A DNA stretch of 64,000 nt from NCBI GenBank assembly GCA_951213105.1, contig OX578146.1:53169975-53233974 (forward strand). The letters run 5' to 3'. The DNA comes from Amaurobius ferox (taxonomy: Eukaryota > Arthropoda > Arachnida > Araneae > Amaurobiidae). Below the pieces are notes generated by a model that did not search any database, was not told where the DNA came from, and saw nothing but the letters and a program-made list of their open reading frames with translations. Positions 24,411 to 35,904 of the stretch are shown here, piece after piece; position 1 is the stretch's first letter, and each line of letters starts with the position of its first letter. A program made the position numbers and the translations under genes.

Positions 24411-24530
24411 AACTTTTGTACAACAATGGGTATTCTTATCTGATGCAATAAAGTGAAGATATTGCACCCTATCTTAACTTTCGTACAACAATAGCCTGCT
24501 TGCCTATCCGAAGCAATAGCAAGCTTGAAC
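24408..24530 (+). repeat. Two imperfect ~70-bp tandem units
   Basis: Both units contain ttaacttt(t/c)gtacaacaat and a following gatgcaata/gaagcaata. Nearby at 24600, gtgtattagttcaggtatag also occurs at 5680-5695 (gcattagttcaggtatag), showing another dispersed repeat. Confidence 0.55.
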
Positions 24531-26004
24531 ACTTTGAAAAAGCTTTTTAAAATTTATTTAAAAAGATATAATTAAAAATTTGGAAAAAGGCCTTCAAGGT
24601 GTATTAGTTCAGGTATAGATGCTATTGTGCAAAAAAACCTCAGGCTTATAAGTACGATAGATATCATATGGTATTACAGGCAAGTCGACATTCTTATTCA
24701 AATGCACTAATAAATTTATTGAGCTGTTATGAAAACATTTGTCTTTCTTAGACACTGGTGTATTTATTCTACCTACAATTTCGTTTCTATCAAGAAACAA
24801 TGTAACAGCAATAATCAGAACAGAACAAATGATATTACATCTTTAAACCTTAGTTCATGTTTCTGAGACAGGAAAACTTAGAAAGGCGATTAAGTTTCAA
24901 ATGTGATGTTCAATGTTTGTTTTTAATGATTGAATATGAAATTCTAAACTTATATTCCTGATAGTTTGTGATAAACTACTATAGCCTAAAACGCACATGC
25001 TACACCTTATATATTGCAACACAAAAACTTTACTAAACTGCTAAAAAATACTTTATTTAAGAAAGTAGTATAAAACTATAAAATGTTGTTTTGCAAGGAA
25101 AGTGAGTTTCCTTCATAAAGATTAGAAAGACAAAGCCCCAAGAAAGTTTGTTAATTACATAGTTAGAGTATCAGTTAAACTAGTTTGCTGCAGACAATGG
25201 TTTTCTGCCTTTGCTGATAACTGCTTGTTTTATTTTTCGAATGGTATGAAGTTTGTTCATTAAAATATGTCACCTTACGTCCAGGCCTAGTAGAGGTATT
25301 GGAAAGTTTGCTATACTAATATTAAGGGAGAATCAGATGTGACTGGTACTAGAACATAGCGCACAAGTATCCAGAATTAAACTAAGGACCTCTCATTTCT
25401 TTTGAAATTAGAAGGATGAAGGGTATGGTCATATATATAGTTTAGTAATGGGGAGGGGTTCATAATGGGTAGACATTAGAATTAGTATAATCATATGATG
25501 GCCTGGGCATATTACAATCTGAACTGAGGGGAAAGTCTGAACTTTAAAACCCTCCTCTTATATAAATCATTGATGAAGGGTTTCATTACGGCACACAAGC
25601 TTTGACGGGGGAGGGGGTTACTCAATCAGGGGCAGGAGCTTATATCAGACAAGCTCTCAAAGTGTGATTAATATCAATTGTTAGCCACCATAATCACATA
25701 TTCCCTGTTAGTGGGCGAACCTTTTCATAAATGCTTGGACTGAAATTCATTCTAAATCTATTAATGAACTGAATTTATTATGATATTTTGTAAAATAATT
25801 TAATGTCAAAATATGTGGAAACTTAATTTAGAAGCAAATGATCAGAAGCAAATAAACAGCAAAAGTAGAGGAACTAGCTAAGATAGAATATTTAGTTGCT
25901 TACATAAATTTAAGGCAAAAACAGAACATACCGATGGCACATCCATCCCACAGGACATTTAAATTCAAAAGAAATCTATTTTCAAAATAGCAAAATTCAC
26001 TCAC
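24531..26004. other. Semaphorin intron, AT-rich
   Basis: No recognised transposon end, tandem repeat or exon before the next semaphorin exon. Confidence 0.4.
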
Positions 26005-26092
26005 CAGCAAAGATAGCCGTACTATTGTGACTGGGATCATAAGGACAAACACCTTCCCCTGATGTTTCTTTCACAATAGTATACTCTGGATC
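26005..26092 (-). CDS. Sema1a: Semaphorin sema-domain exon DPEYTIVKE...HNSTAIFA
   Basis: Acceptor gaaaacag|GATCCAGAG; donor TTTGCTG|gtgagtg. It encodes DPEYTIVKETSGEGVCPYDP then SHNSTAIFA, with one extra base that starts the next Glu codon. G.CP(Y/F)DP.HNSTA is a signature of sema domains; HNST is also a potential N-glycosylation site. Length 88 bp, phases 0 and 1. A (TA)n run begins only about 35 bp upstream of the acceptor. Confidence 0.96.
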
Positions 26093-26123
26093 CTGTTTTC
26101 ATAAATATCAGTAGTATGTTAGC

Positions 26124-26125
<2 letters not shown>

Positions 26126-26190
<65 letters not shown>
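26126..26190. repeat. (TA)n microsatellite next to an exon
   Basis: About 32 uninterrupted TA units in the semaphorin intron, about 34 bp from the acceptor of exon 26005-26092, where the branch point should lie. Confidence 0.96.
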
Positions 26191-26197
<7 letters not shown>

Positions 26198-26339
26198 CAA
26201 AAACTATAAACAATAAAAACAATACTTTATAGATTATTGCTGATTTACTGCAAATAACCATGCTATTCCAAATTAGAAATCTTAGAATATTGCTAAATAT
26301 TTACAATATAAAGAAAAATTGTATCACAAATGCAATTGT

Positions 26340-26885
26340 AAACATGTTCCAACCATGCTGTTATCTACAATGTGAGCATGATCGGAAACACTCCCTACAA
26401 GCGGATTTTGTGAATATGAACTTGGTCATTGCAGTCTTGAGTAGCCTGAGCTTATTTTGAAGTCGGCTATGTGGTAGGATTGAATTTATCGGTTTCTACA
26501 AAGATACACAAAATTGCAACACATGTTGATGAGTGTCAAAATATGCATAAAACAGGTCCATGGATGGGTCTATTATCTACGATGGAGAGCATAGTATTAG
26601 CATTGGAAATGCCGCCCCTACAGGCGGATTCTGTGAATATGAACTTGGCCACTGTAGCTTCAGCTCAATTTTAAAGAGATTTGAAGCCAGTTATGTGGTA
26701 GGGCTGAATTTCTCAATCCAACTTTGCAAACTTTTATGGGTTTGCACAAAGCATTTGTTGCACAAAGCAAGTTTTCTTGCTGTCAATTTAGGTATTGGCT
26801 CTTCCATACTGATGAGCACATGATACATACAAAACCTGTCCATGGATGCTGTTATCTGCAATGGTAGCACAATTCCAAATATTTT
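26340..26885 (+). repeat. Interspersed repeat, about two tandem units of ~235 bp
   Basis: Unit landmarks recur: tgttatctacaatg/tctattatctacgatgg/tgctgttatctgcaatgg; gcggatt(t/c)tgtgaatatgaacttgg (26401, 26625); tatgtggtagg; and caaagcaagttttcttgctg. A single related copy at 49015-49215 has gcaagttttcttgctgccg and catggatgctgtcagctgcaatggg. No coding function recognised. Confidence 0.7.
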
Positions 26886-27674
26886 ATTAAGCATAATACC
26901 AATAAATTATTTTCTTTTTTGAATTAGATAAGTTATTTCATGGTGTAGTTTTCTCAGTCAGTTTTTTGTTTATATTTTATGAGAAAGACAAAATTTGATA
27001 ATATTAAAAATATTAATGATTCATTACAGTGTGCTATATAAGAAATGCCATTATCTCTGCGTGTCTATACCACTTGGTGACGAATTGATGACCTAGGCTA
27101 TGAATTTGACCCAACAATGCCAATTTGGCAATTTTGGGAAAATGTTGCCAAGTAAAAATTTCATTTTCTGAAAATTAAATCGATTTTTTGATAATCCCCA
27201 TTACTTTGTGGAAATTATCAATTTAATACACTTAATTAAACATATACTGAGTATCACTGTAATTATTGATCAGGTGTGTTGAATGGCACACACATATCTG
27301 AAGATATTTGGGGAGCAAGACTGATAGGTGGAAATTCTATAAATAACTTCATACACCTTTTCATGCAATGGATTTAACAACTAGTAAAGAAATAAATACC
27401 TGAAAAGATAAAAAATATTAATATTCTTTTCAGAAAATGAAAGCTGAATGCAAATTTTACATCCAACGTCATTTTTTAAATGAGTAGAAATTTTTGCTAT
27501 CATAGTATGCAATAAATGTTTCGCATCTTCTTGTTCATAAAAATTGCTGCCATTAAATATATCAGCCAAATGGACCATGCCACTCAATTTTAGAACATTT
27601 GAATGCACATCAAAATATGGAGTTTTCATAAAAACAATAACAACATACATAAATACATTTAATCACAACATTAC

Positions 27675-27779
27675 CTGCTGGTATTGACGACATAGAGGTT
27701 TAAAGGCATTGGTACCACATACAAAAATTGTATCCTCAGATTTCCTTGATAAAACACGTATATAATTCTGACATTCCTC
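27675..27779 (-). CDS. Sema1a: Semaphorin sema-domain exon [10 protein letters not shown]...CRQYQQ
   Basis: Acceptor tttttag|GAGGAATGT; donor CAGCAG|gtaatg. The 35 in-phase codons read [20 protein letters not shown] and [23 protein letters not shown] and CGTNAF.P.C with their paired cysteines are hallmark sema strings. Both ends are phase 0. It is separated from the next exon by 1.6 kb. Confidence 0.97.
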
Positions 27780-27959
27780 CTAAAAAGAAGAAAAATATAT
27801 ATATACATATTGAAAGTCTGTTTATTTGTTCAGTGTATAAAAATCCAGAATTTCTGAAGGATTATTTTTTCAAATTCGGTATGGTTATTCTCTACGTCAC
27901 TGAAGGTAACCATATCTGTGTTTCGAGTTTCTAGGACCAGGACCAAGGGTTGTCTAGAT

Positions 27960-28330
27960 CAGTGGATTTTAAACTTAAAATTACAGAGGATCCACAGTAC
28001 CAAGTGGCTGTAACTGATGGATCCTTCCATGAAAAAAAAGAAAAAAAAAATCTTCATTTTCTGGAAAGCAGTACTAACAAATATAATAACAACATATAAT
28101 AATACAAACAAATATAAAATTTAATTTAAATTAAATACTAATAATATTGATTATCAACAGATTTATTTTTTAGTACAAGATACATCTTTTGAAATAAAAA
28201 TTAAGAATCTATCTTTCGGATATCTTTTGACAAAATATGTATTTTAAAAAAAAAAAAATTATAAAAGGAGTAACTAGCAAAATATGCAATTTATTAAAAT
28301 TTCCTACAATCCCTAGTTTAAGAATGACTA
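27960..28330. mobile_element. Degenerate hAT MITE (tentative)
   Basis: The left end CAGTGGATTTTAAACTT and the inverted right end ctagtttaagaatgacta resemble hAT ends. The flanking octamers GTCTAGAT (27952-27959) and GTCAAGAT (28331-28338) differ at one base. The interior is AT-rich non-coding sequence. Confidence 0.45.
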
Positions 28331-28339
28331 GTCAAGATA

Positions 28340-29525
28340 TTTAGATATTAATAAAAAACATAAAATTAAAACTTCCATAGAAACAGCGTTAAGTAGATAA
28401 TATTTTTCCTAAAATATAATCAAATGTCTTTATATGGCAGATGATTCTTTTTAAATTTATAATTATACTATTAAAATAAAGAAATTGGTATAAAAATAAA
28501 GGGTATTATATTTTTGATTGAATCATTACAGCCTTGGGATATAAGATTATGAGAATGCTTGATATTTTCAATTTAAAGTCATAAGTTTTATTTTGGCACA
28601 GATTTTCTATAGTATTTAATCAATTGTTGAAACAAGATATAAATGGTATGGGTTACTGCCATTTTAGCACACATTAAAACAATTTCATAATTTTTGTAAA
28701 TTTGTTTACAAACAGGACAAGGTGTTCTATTCTTCAAACTGCCTATGCAGATAATTTTGTATAATGAGAACAGAAATTTTTATATTGCTTTTTAAGAAAA
28801 TAAATTAAATATTTTAATATAATTTTTTGAAGAACAATATGATTTAGAATAACTACTATTGAAATTTGCACATATTTCGAATCAAAATAATGCAGGGTAT
28901 ATCTGCTGGTAATTTCTTAAAATATTATATATATATTTAAGAAATTAAAAATGTTTATTATTTAATGAATAAAATAAATCTTGCTAAATTGTAAAGAAAA
29001 AAAAATACCTTATAAAAAATAAATGTACAGTAAAACACCATTTATATGCTTCTCATTTGTACTATTTTTTTTTTGCTGATCTCTAGGCATTCCTATCCAT
29101 TGACATTAATTTTGATTATACAATAACAGTTATATCTTTTTTCCACTAGTCCCTTGAGGAGCTTTTAAACAGTCCTTTACAGTACATAGTTAAGAATAAT
29201 TTTATGACATGCTGCATTATGTTAATATATTACTTTTATTGTTATCGATTGGGCATATTGGGTTCATTACTAAAATATAAAGCAGGCATAGCTGAAATTA
29301 ATGACTTGAGGGGTTTATCCAGGTACAAACAAAATTTCCAAATATGTAAAACAGAATAATTGCAGTGTTATTTTTTGAAAACTTAAAATAAAAATGTATC
29401 AGCATTATTGTGATTTTATGTATACAATTTAAAATGCTTGAAATATTTTCAGTAAAAGTTGGGTAGAAACAAAATAATAAAATAAAAATTTGAAATAAAA
29501 AAAATTTGCAGAAAAATTACTTTAC
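28340..29525. other. Semaphorin intron, AT-rich
   Basis: No recognised element. It is the remainder of the 1.7-kb intron between the CQNY and LEWY exons. Confidence 0.5.
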
Positions 29526-29588
29526 CTCTGATTTTCCTTTCATTTTACACATTGTTATATCATCATCGCTAGAATACCACTCTAGCCT
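29526..29588 (-). CDS. Sema1a: Semaphorin sema-domain exon RLEWYSSDDDITMCKMKGKSE
   Basis: Acceptor tttttag|AGGCTAGAG; donor TCAGAG|gtaaag. The 21 codons, both ends phase 0, give LEWYSSDDDITMCKMKGKSE, joining to ECQNYIRVL in the next exon as in other semaphorins (W.s....C..KGK...dCqNyIRvl). The 19.9-kb intron upstream of it carries most of the mobile elements of this window. Confidence 0.95.
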
Positions 29589-30040
29589 CTAAAAAAGGAA
29601 AAATGGATGAGAGTAATGAATAAAAAGTAATATTGAACACAATTTAACTCATGTTTAAACAAATAGTGTGAAGAAAAATTTTATGAATAAAATATGTTTC
29701 TGTCACTCAGTGGTAAGTTGTAGAATATAATCTCTTAATTACACAAAATTCTACAACTCAGAAATTGACACTATCGCCATCTTGCTTTGTTGTAGTAAGA
29801 TTTGCCAACTTCTAAAATTTTCCACCAGGGGATGCTGAAATCATTTTTAATCGATTATGTAGTCACTTTATTGCATTTTCACCTAAATTTTGTGTCTATA
29901 GCACAATTTAAAAACCAATCATTTATTTGATTTTAGACTTTGTGTAATAGATGGATCCACTAATCCAATCAGCCTAATTTAGACTTTTAATTTCATAATT
30001 TTTAAACTAATTGAAATTTGTAAAAAAAAAAAAAAGATGA
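29589..30040. other. Semaphorin intron, AT-rich
   Basis: No recognised feature. Confidence 0.4.
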
Positions 30041-30041
30041 G

Positions 30042-31056
30042 GCGTTCCCCCCCCCCCCCCCCTCGGCAGCCGAGGTACCCCTGTACCAAATTTCATGGCT
30101 GCACATCACTTAGGTTTACCATTACAGATGACACAATCTGACAGATATCATGTATTATTATAAACAAAAAAATGTACCCGGCATTTCCCAGGATGTAAGG
30201 ATGCAAACCTTTAATTAAAATCACACCGGAACACGCAGAGAATTCTTGAAAACCAAAAAACGCTTTAACAATATGCTTGCTTATTAATAACAACAACCAC
30301 ATGCACAATTCCGGAACATCTCCTCTCGGGAGATGAAAAGTACATATTTCTTTTTTTTTTAAATTCACGAAATTCGTCTATTAATAGTAAGTATGAATTC
30401 CATTCAAAGTTTATTCGAAAGAGATTTTTTTCGATCATTCCGATGGCGTGTTAAGATAGAAACTTTGTGATAATATATTCGATTGTTATAAGGAACCGAT
30501 TTGTATGAAAATCATGCTAAAACATAAAATAATTAAAAAAATATTTCGAATTTAAAAAAAATCTCGCGAGTCGCATCGTCCCGGGTTTTGAAGTACCCGT
30601 GGACCAAATTTCATGGGTGCACGACGCTTAGATTTCCTGCTACAAACGACACACAGACATACGTCTTGCTTTACTATTATAGATAGAAGATAGATTACGT
30701 CTTCAACACACGAAAAGTATAAATTTAAAAAAAAATCACGGAAATGTGTCTATTAATAGTATGGATTCCGTTCAAAGTTCGTTTGAAAGAGAATTTTTCG
30801 ATCTTTCCGATGGTGTTAAAATGGAAAATCTGTGAAAATATTTTCGATCGCTAAAGAACCGAATTGTGTGAAAAGCTCTTAGAATAGTACTAAACCATAA
30901 AATAACTAAAAAACTAATTCGAATTTTAAAAAAATCTCGTCGAGGCGCATCGTTCCGAGTCTTGAAGTATCTGTGTACCAAATTTCATGATTGTACAGGG
31001 CTTAGATTTTCCACAACAGACGACACAAGCAGACACGTAAACAGACAGTATAGATA
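30042..31056 (-). repeat. Three diverged copies of an interspersed repeat
   Basis: Units at about 30042-30175 (partial), 30365-30685 and 30730-31056 share a common plan: attaatagta...ttcaaagtt.gtt(c)gaaagaga, ttcgat(c)...ccgatggtgtt, cataaaataa, aaatctcg..g.cgcatcgt, gtaccaaatttcatg and gcttagat...gacacacagac. The last two are complete tandem neighbours. The family is unidentified; similar accaaatttcatg modules are common in arthropod repeats. Confidence 0.7.
30047..30062. repeat. Poly-C tract (16 C)
   Basis: Homopolymer inside the first repeat unit. Confidence 0.95.
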
Positions 31057-31339
31057 AACAGTTCAAGGTTACAAAATTTTGGGTTTAGGGCGTCTTTTTG
31101 TAAATAATTGAAAATTGACCCCGTTGTAGCTTCGCTCCGGGGCGGCCCGTACAAATTGCGGATCCACCCCCCCACCCCCCCCCCCATCAAATTTGATTTT
31201 CTTCGTTTTGTCAATTTTTAATGTCTTCTGCCTCTCACAGAAAACAATTATTGAGATTCACAGCCCCTCTGGAGTCCAGGTTCCCCTACATGAGTAGTGT
31301 ACCGTCTTATGGGAAGCTGTACTTTGCCTATGCTGACAT

Positions 31340-31668
31340 TGAACTAATAAGAACAAACTATGATTTCGCTATCGATCCTACGAAACTGGCACCGTTCTAT
31401 TACAAAACATAGCCATTTACCTGAAGGAGAACAATCTTCTCAAATTAACTTCAAAGAAAAGTATCGAATAAGACCTTTTACGGAAAAACGCCGTACATGC
31501 AGAGGAGAAGCGGGGAAACCTCTCTTGACGACAGGAATTATTCGATAGCTTGCTTCTCAAACAAAAATTCAGTAACGAAATTCAAACCCAGAGGAAAAAC
31601 AAAATGGTGTATTCCCCATTCTATAGTTTATAGACGATGTTTTTCTAAAGCTGTCGAAGATAGAGGGG
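31340..31668 (+). repeat. Dispersed repeat, partner of 37960-38260
   Basis: Shared blocks with 37960-38260: attacaaaacat, aaaagtatc.aa.aa.acc.ttta.g.aaaa, gattactcgatagct/gaattattcgatagct, and cagtaa(c/t)gaa.tt.a.a.cc.ggggaaaaacaaa. The pair is about 65-75% alike. It has no coding signature I recognise. Confidence 0.55.
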
Positions 31669-31985
31669 AAAAAATCTGATGTGGGCAGCACATGACTTTC
31701 GCTACGGACACGAATTATTTTTCTTTCTTTCACGATTCTTTTAATTGAGTTTAATTGCAGCGCGACCAAACATGAATAATTATTTGAAATTACGCCGAAT
31801 TCGCAGTTTTAATTCAGTTTTCGTTTTTCATTTGGCGACTAAACGAATTTTCAAAGGCGGCGTGACAAAATTGCGAAAAAAAAAAAGAAAAATATATATA
31901 TATATTTCGTGGACGGGAGGTCCTAGAGTTATGGGGTAGGTCTTATTCTTTCTGTAGTCAAAAATTACGTACGAAACAAGCATTT
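31669..31985 (-). mobile_element. Helentron-like subfamily 2, 3' end fragment
   Basis: The minus strand ends CGAAAGTCATGTGCTGCCCA then CATCAGATTTTTT, the shared terminus of this superfamily. Upstream, tttgaaaattcg..tcgccaaatgaaaaacgaaaactgaatt and taatttttgac match 53360-53520 of the complete copy. The 5' half is absent. Confidence 0.7.
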
Positions 31986-32559
31986 TAACAAAATAATTTT
32001 AGATGCAAAAGTTGCATACAGTGTTTGTTTTAATGAAGTAATACCGACAAAGTCCACGCGCTTCGTGCACTACGCCCGTTCAAGTACACCACGGCCATGC
32101 ATGGAAAACAGGAACCGGCAGGGTTTAACTCTTGCCAACCCTCCCATTCGCTTTCAATATCCACAGACACATGCGAGTCATACACCCCTCCATTCATTAT
32201 TACTATTTCTACAACGATTCCCTATCAAAACACACATACTGTACCAACCCCTAACATAACGCAATTTTATTTCCGCTCTCTAGACCAGTGGTCGGAAGTA
32301 GAGCGCTAGAAGTAGCGAAACTGCAGTAGTCACTACTTTTTCTCGTAGTTTATAGTATTACGCGCTACTTTTAAAAATAAATAGTGTAGCGAGTAGCGCG
32401 ATACAATAAATCACTAGTTTGTATCGAGTTTTGACACTACTTTTAAAGTTGCTTCAGTAAACAAACAAGGTGCCATTCTACATATCACGTGATCACCCAT
32501 TATTCATTTGTAGGAAATTTAGTGTTCTGCGCAACGATGTACGATTTGTAAAATGCCAA

Positions 32560-32779
32560 GCGCTTTGAAACAAATAAAAAATGTCGGTTGTTTTTAGCTG
32601 ACGAGCCATCTTCAGAGCTAAGTACTCGTCTCATAATACCAAATAAGACGAGATGGAACTTAATGCATTCTTCCGTCGAACGCATATGCCGGTTCCTGAG
32701 AGAGAACAAAGAGAAACTATATAAGATTTTCGATGCTGCAGGGTCAGGAAGGCCATTGCCTCATGAAGTTGATTTTTAG
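32560..32779 (+). pseudogene. hAT transposase fragment
   Basis: The open frame has LSTRLIIPNKTRWNLMHSS then VERICRFLRENKEKL. P..TRWN.....VERI is the motif around the conserved tryptophan of hAT transposases. Only about 60 residues remain, so the element has lost most of its gene. Confidence 0.6.
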
Positions 32780-32952
32780 TATGGATATATTCAGATGTGT
32801 TATTTCCCAAACGATCCTGCTTATCTGATTGCAATTTTGAGATGTAAATTCTACTAAAAATGAACAAACATGTTTTTAAATAAATAGTTTTTACTTTTAT
32901 TTTATTTTATACTTTTAATAAATAAAATGGATACACGTCAACTTTAATTAAA

Positions 32953-33232
32953 CATTAAAATCAAAGACAACCAAAAATAGGTTTTAAAGTTCTTTAAAAT
33001 AAAATCTCCTTTCCTCGACGTACAAAAATTACACGGCCAAAGCGCTTTTGGGCATCATGATGCCCTTCATCAGTAACTTGCCACTGATGAATGCATCATG
33101 ATGCATCAACTGCATCATGATGCCTGAAAGCGCTTTGGCCGTGTAATTTTTGTACGTCGAGGAAAGGAGATTTTATTAAAGAACTTTAAAACCAATCTTT
33201 GGCTGTCTTTGATTTTAAAGTTTTTTATTTTA
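32953..33232. mobile_element. Inverted Penelope-type terminal fragment nested in hAT element 1
   Basis: Two arms of about 135 bp (32953-33088 and 33095-33232) are inverted copies, starting ttaaaatcaaagaca and running through ttaaagttcttta, aaaatctcctttcctcgacg and tacaaaaattacacggcc. The heart, aaagcgctttnnggcatcatgatgc with an adjoining actgatgaa, parallels accgaaagcgct...ctcagtggc in the Penelope-like pair at 10035-11300. The plus strand keeps CTGATGA, a stem and GAAA, again hammerhead-like. There is no coding sequence. Confidence 0.6.
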
Positions 33233-33617
33233 CTGTTTTCAGAAGTGGGTAAATGCGTTAAGATTGGTAAGTTGATCAGTAAATTTGGAAAAGCAAATTT
33301 TAATTATTCAGAATAAGTATGTTAAATGACTACAGTATACCCATATCCTCAACTTTTTGTGAAAATTGAAGCTGCGGCAAAATCCGTCTTATAAAAGTAG
33401 TTATGTAGTGACTACATTTTAAAAGTAATTTGTAGCCACTACTTTTTAAAATAAAGTAGTTGTAGTTAACTACATTCGTCATAATGTAGTTGTAGATCAC
33501 TACAATAATAAAGTACTTTCTCCAACCATTGCTCTAGACCAGTGGTTCTCAACCTTTTTGGAATCGCGGCACCCTTGTCCCCCGTTCAGGATACGGCGAC
33601 ACCCCCAACACCCTCTA

Positions 33618-33632
33618 CCCCCCCCCCCCCCC
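33618..33632. repeat. Poly-C tract (15 C)
   Basis: Homopolymer just inside the left end of hAT element 2. Confidence 0.95.
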
Positions 33633-34017
33633 GTACTTTTATCACAATTTAAAAAAAAAAAATGGACTTTGGTAGTTTTCGCTCTCACCCCTCGATATGT
33701 AATGTTTTATATACAATATGCACAGAAATTTTAAAAATCTAATAACTCATCTAAGAGAAATCACGTAATTTTATTTCATAACTAAAGATGTGTTTTATAT
33801 ATAATACATAAAAAAAATCTCAATTAAATGGGAAAAATGGAATTAAATAATTAAAAGAAATTTGAAGTTACAATTTTAATCAAGTTTTACAAATTTTAGT
33901 TTCAATAGTGTATTTATATATGAATAATTTTTCTGCCAAATGTTTAAATTACTTTTTTTAAGCTTAATCAAAGATATAGAAATGGTTTCAAATAAAGGTA
34001 TCAGTAGCCTTAAAAAG

Positions 34018-35904
34018 TTAGTGCGAAATTTGAGGATGGTGTTTTAAACATAATAATTTTAAGTCTGGTCTCAAGGTTGACAACGCAACATGAATGTCAT
34101 CCTCAAGACCTAGTCTATTTCTTGATTTTTACTTGATTATAGCCATGGCGGAAAAACCTTGTTCACACAGATATGACGTGGAGAACGGTAAAAGTAGCTC
34201 TATGGCTTTTTTAGCTATATTGGGATATTCTTGCGATAAATCAAGCCAAAAGGCAGCCACTGATTTCTCGTTACTATTTCAAATTTAATTTTTAAAGTAG
34301 AATCCGTTCAAACATCGACGAATTCATCCCTTTCAGAAGCAGTAAGTTCAGTTCTTCCCCGCTATCTGTGAATTCAAATGGTGCCACAATCCAGTCCAAA
34401 TTTTCCATTGATATGGAAGGAAAGTATTTATCAATCGCATTATCTAGTTGCGTGATATGGTCAAGAATGAGATGTTCTATATTTGTTAGACTACTGAAAT
34501 CATCTTCATTCATCAGACCAAGAAGAGAGGGAAAGTTAGACAGATCCCCTTTTTGGATTGATGATTTCCACGAGGCCAGTTTTCTCTTAAAACCCTTTAT
34601 TTTGTTTGTTGATGAAATTAGTGTCTCTTTCCGGCCCTGCATAGACAAATTTAATTCATTAAACTTTTTGAATATATCAGTCAAGTACGCAAGTTTCAAA
34701 CTTTATTGTGCCAAAGTTCATTAAACGTGTTTTGTTCCTCTTTTCCAAAACAAATTTAAGTTCTTCCTTAAGTTCTAGAAGCCGGCTTAAGACATTGCCT
34801 TTAGACAGCCACCTGATTTCTATGTGTAAAACTAATTAAACATGAGTAGCGTCCATTTTTTGACATATTTTTTCAAAAATTCTTGTTTTTATGTAATTTA
34901 CCATTTTAACAGCCTGGTTAAAAACTTCGAAAAGTTCGTTGCCACAAGTTTTTGAAACTAAAGCTTCTCTATGCAAAAAACCGTGAGTTTTTATCACAGA
35001 GGAATTTTCTGTGAGGACTCTGGTTGTAAACCCCTTAAATTTTCCTATCATAGATGGTGGTGCGCCATCGGTACAAATTCCGACATAATTCTCCCACAGG
35101 AGGTCATGTTCTGTGAGGTAAGAAGACACTGAATTAAAAATGTCATAACCAGTGGTGGTCGTTTGGAGCTCTTTACAAAAAAGAAATTGTTCTATAATGT
35201 CATTGTCATTAACGAATCTACCAAACACAAGGAGTTGTGATTTGGAGCTAATATCTGTGCTTTCGTCTACTTGTAAAGCATATTTGTCATTGGCTCTCAT
35301 TTTCCCCACAACTTGCTCGTTTACATTTACTGACATTTCAGATATCTTACGGCTTACTGTGCTGTTCGAGAGAGGAACTTTCGAAACCTGATCTCTAGCT
35401 TCTTGACCAAGTACAGTTTCAACAATGATGTTACAAGCTGGACCAATTATTTACTCTCAGAGTGTGAGGTTTCATTTTTATTTTTGCTATCAACTCAGCA
35501 ATTTTAAATGAAGCCTCAAGACTAGCATCAGATATGGGGATCATTTTAACCATTCTAGAAGTAGCTTTTTTCTGGCCTTCCAGTAAACGTGAAAAATAGC
35601 AAAAGTTTTTTTCAGACTCACCTGGATGTTTTGTAGTCATATGCCGCTTCAGCTTACTGGGGACCAAGGCTTGATTACTGAGAGTTTCCCCACAAACGAC
35701 ACATACGGGCCTAGGATTGTCCTGATCAGTATTCCACGTAAAACCCTACGAAAAATAACTGTCCAAATATGTCCTTTTCTTAGGAAAAGGCTCGTTTCTT
35801 TTATCTCCATTTAAACTTGAGGAATCGGAAGAAACTTCAACATTAACCTGCACTTCAACTTCTTCTTCCTCAATTTTACATCTTTTCACCAAAAACTTAT
35901 CCAT
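34018..35904 (-). pseudogene. hAT transposase, ZBED5/SCAND3-like, broken
   Basis: The frame begins with MDKFLVKRCKIEEEEVE at 35904, the usual start of this family. A BED zinc finger follows (CVVCGETLSNQALVPSKLKR then HMTTKHP), interrupted by a stop upstream. Next come ETVLGQEARDQVSKVPLSNS and the catalytic-core region (YALQVDESTDISSKSQLLVF, GICTDGAPPSMIGKFKGF, then IKTHGFLHREALV). A helical segment (LTDIFKKFNELNLSMQGR) leads to the C-terminal dimerisation region LLLPFSTSYLCEQGFSAM, then RNRLGLEDDIHVALSTLRPD. At least three frame changes or stops (near 35750, 35430 and 34830-34700, and one in the C-terminus) inactivate it. Related genes are domesticated in vertebrates, but this copy is a dead transposon gene. 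Confidence 0.9.

Larger units (their letters stand above)
32286..33531. mobile_element. hAT element 1, decayed (1.25 kb)
   Basis: The left end CAGTGGTCGGAAGTAGAG and the right end (reverse complement CAATGGTTGGAGAAAGTAC) are imperfect inverted repeats. The octamer CTCTAGAC lies on both sides (32278-32285 and 33532-33539). Both subterminal regions are rich in gtag/ctac repeats (gtagtcactac, gtagtgactac). It contains a short transposase fragment and an inverted Penelope-type insertion. It stands immediately next to hAT element 2, sharing the middle CTCTAGAC. Confidence 0.82.

Noticed and set aside
34094..34724. Plus-strand open frames in hAT element 2
   Set aside because: They are antisense shadows of the minus-strand transposase, whose conserved motifs are unmistakable.
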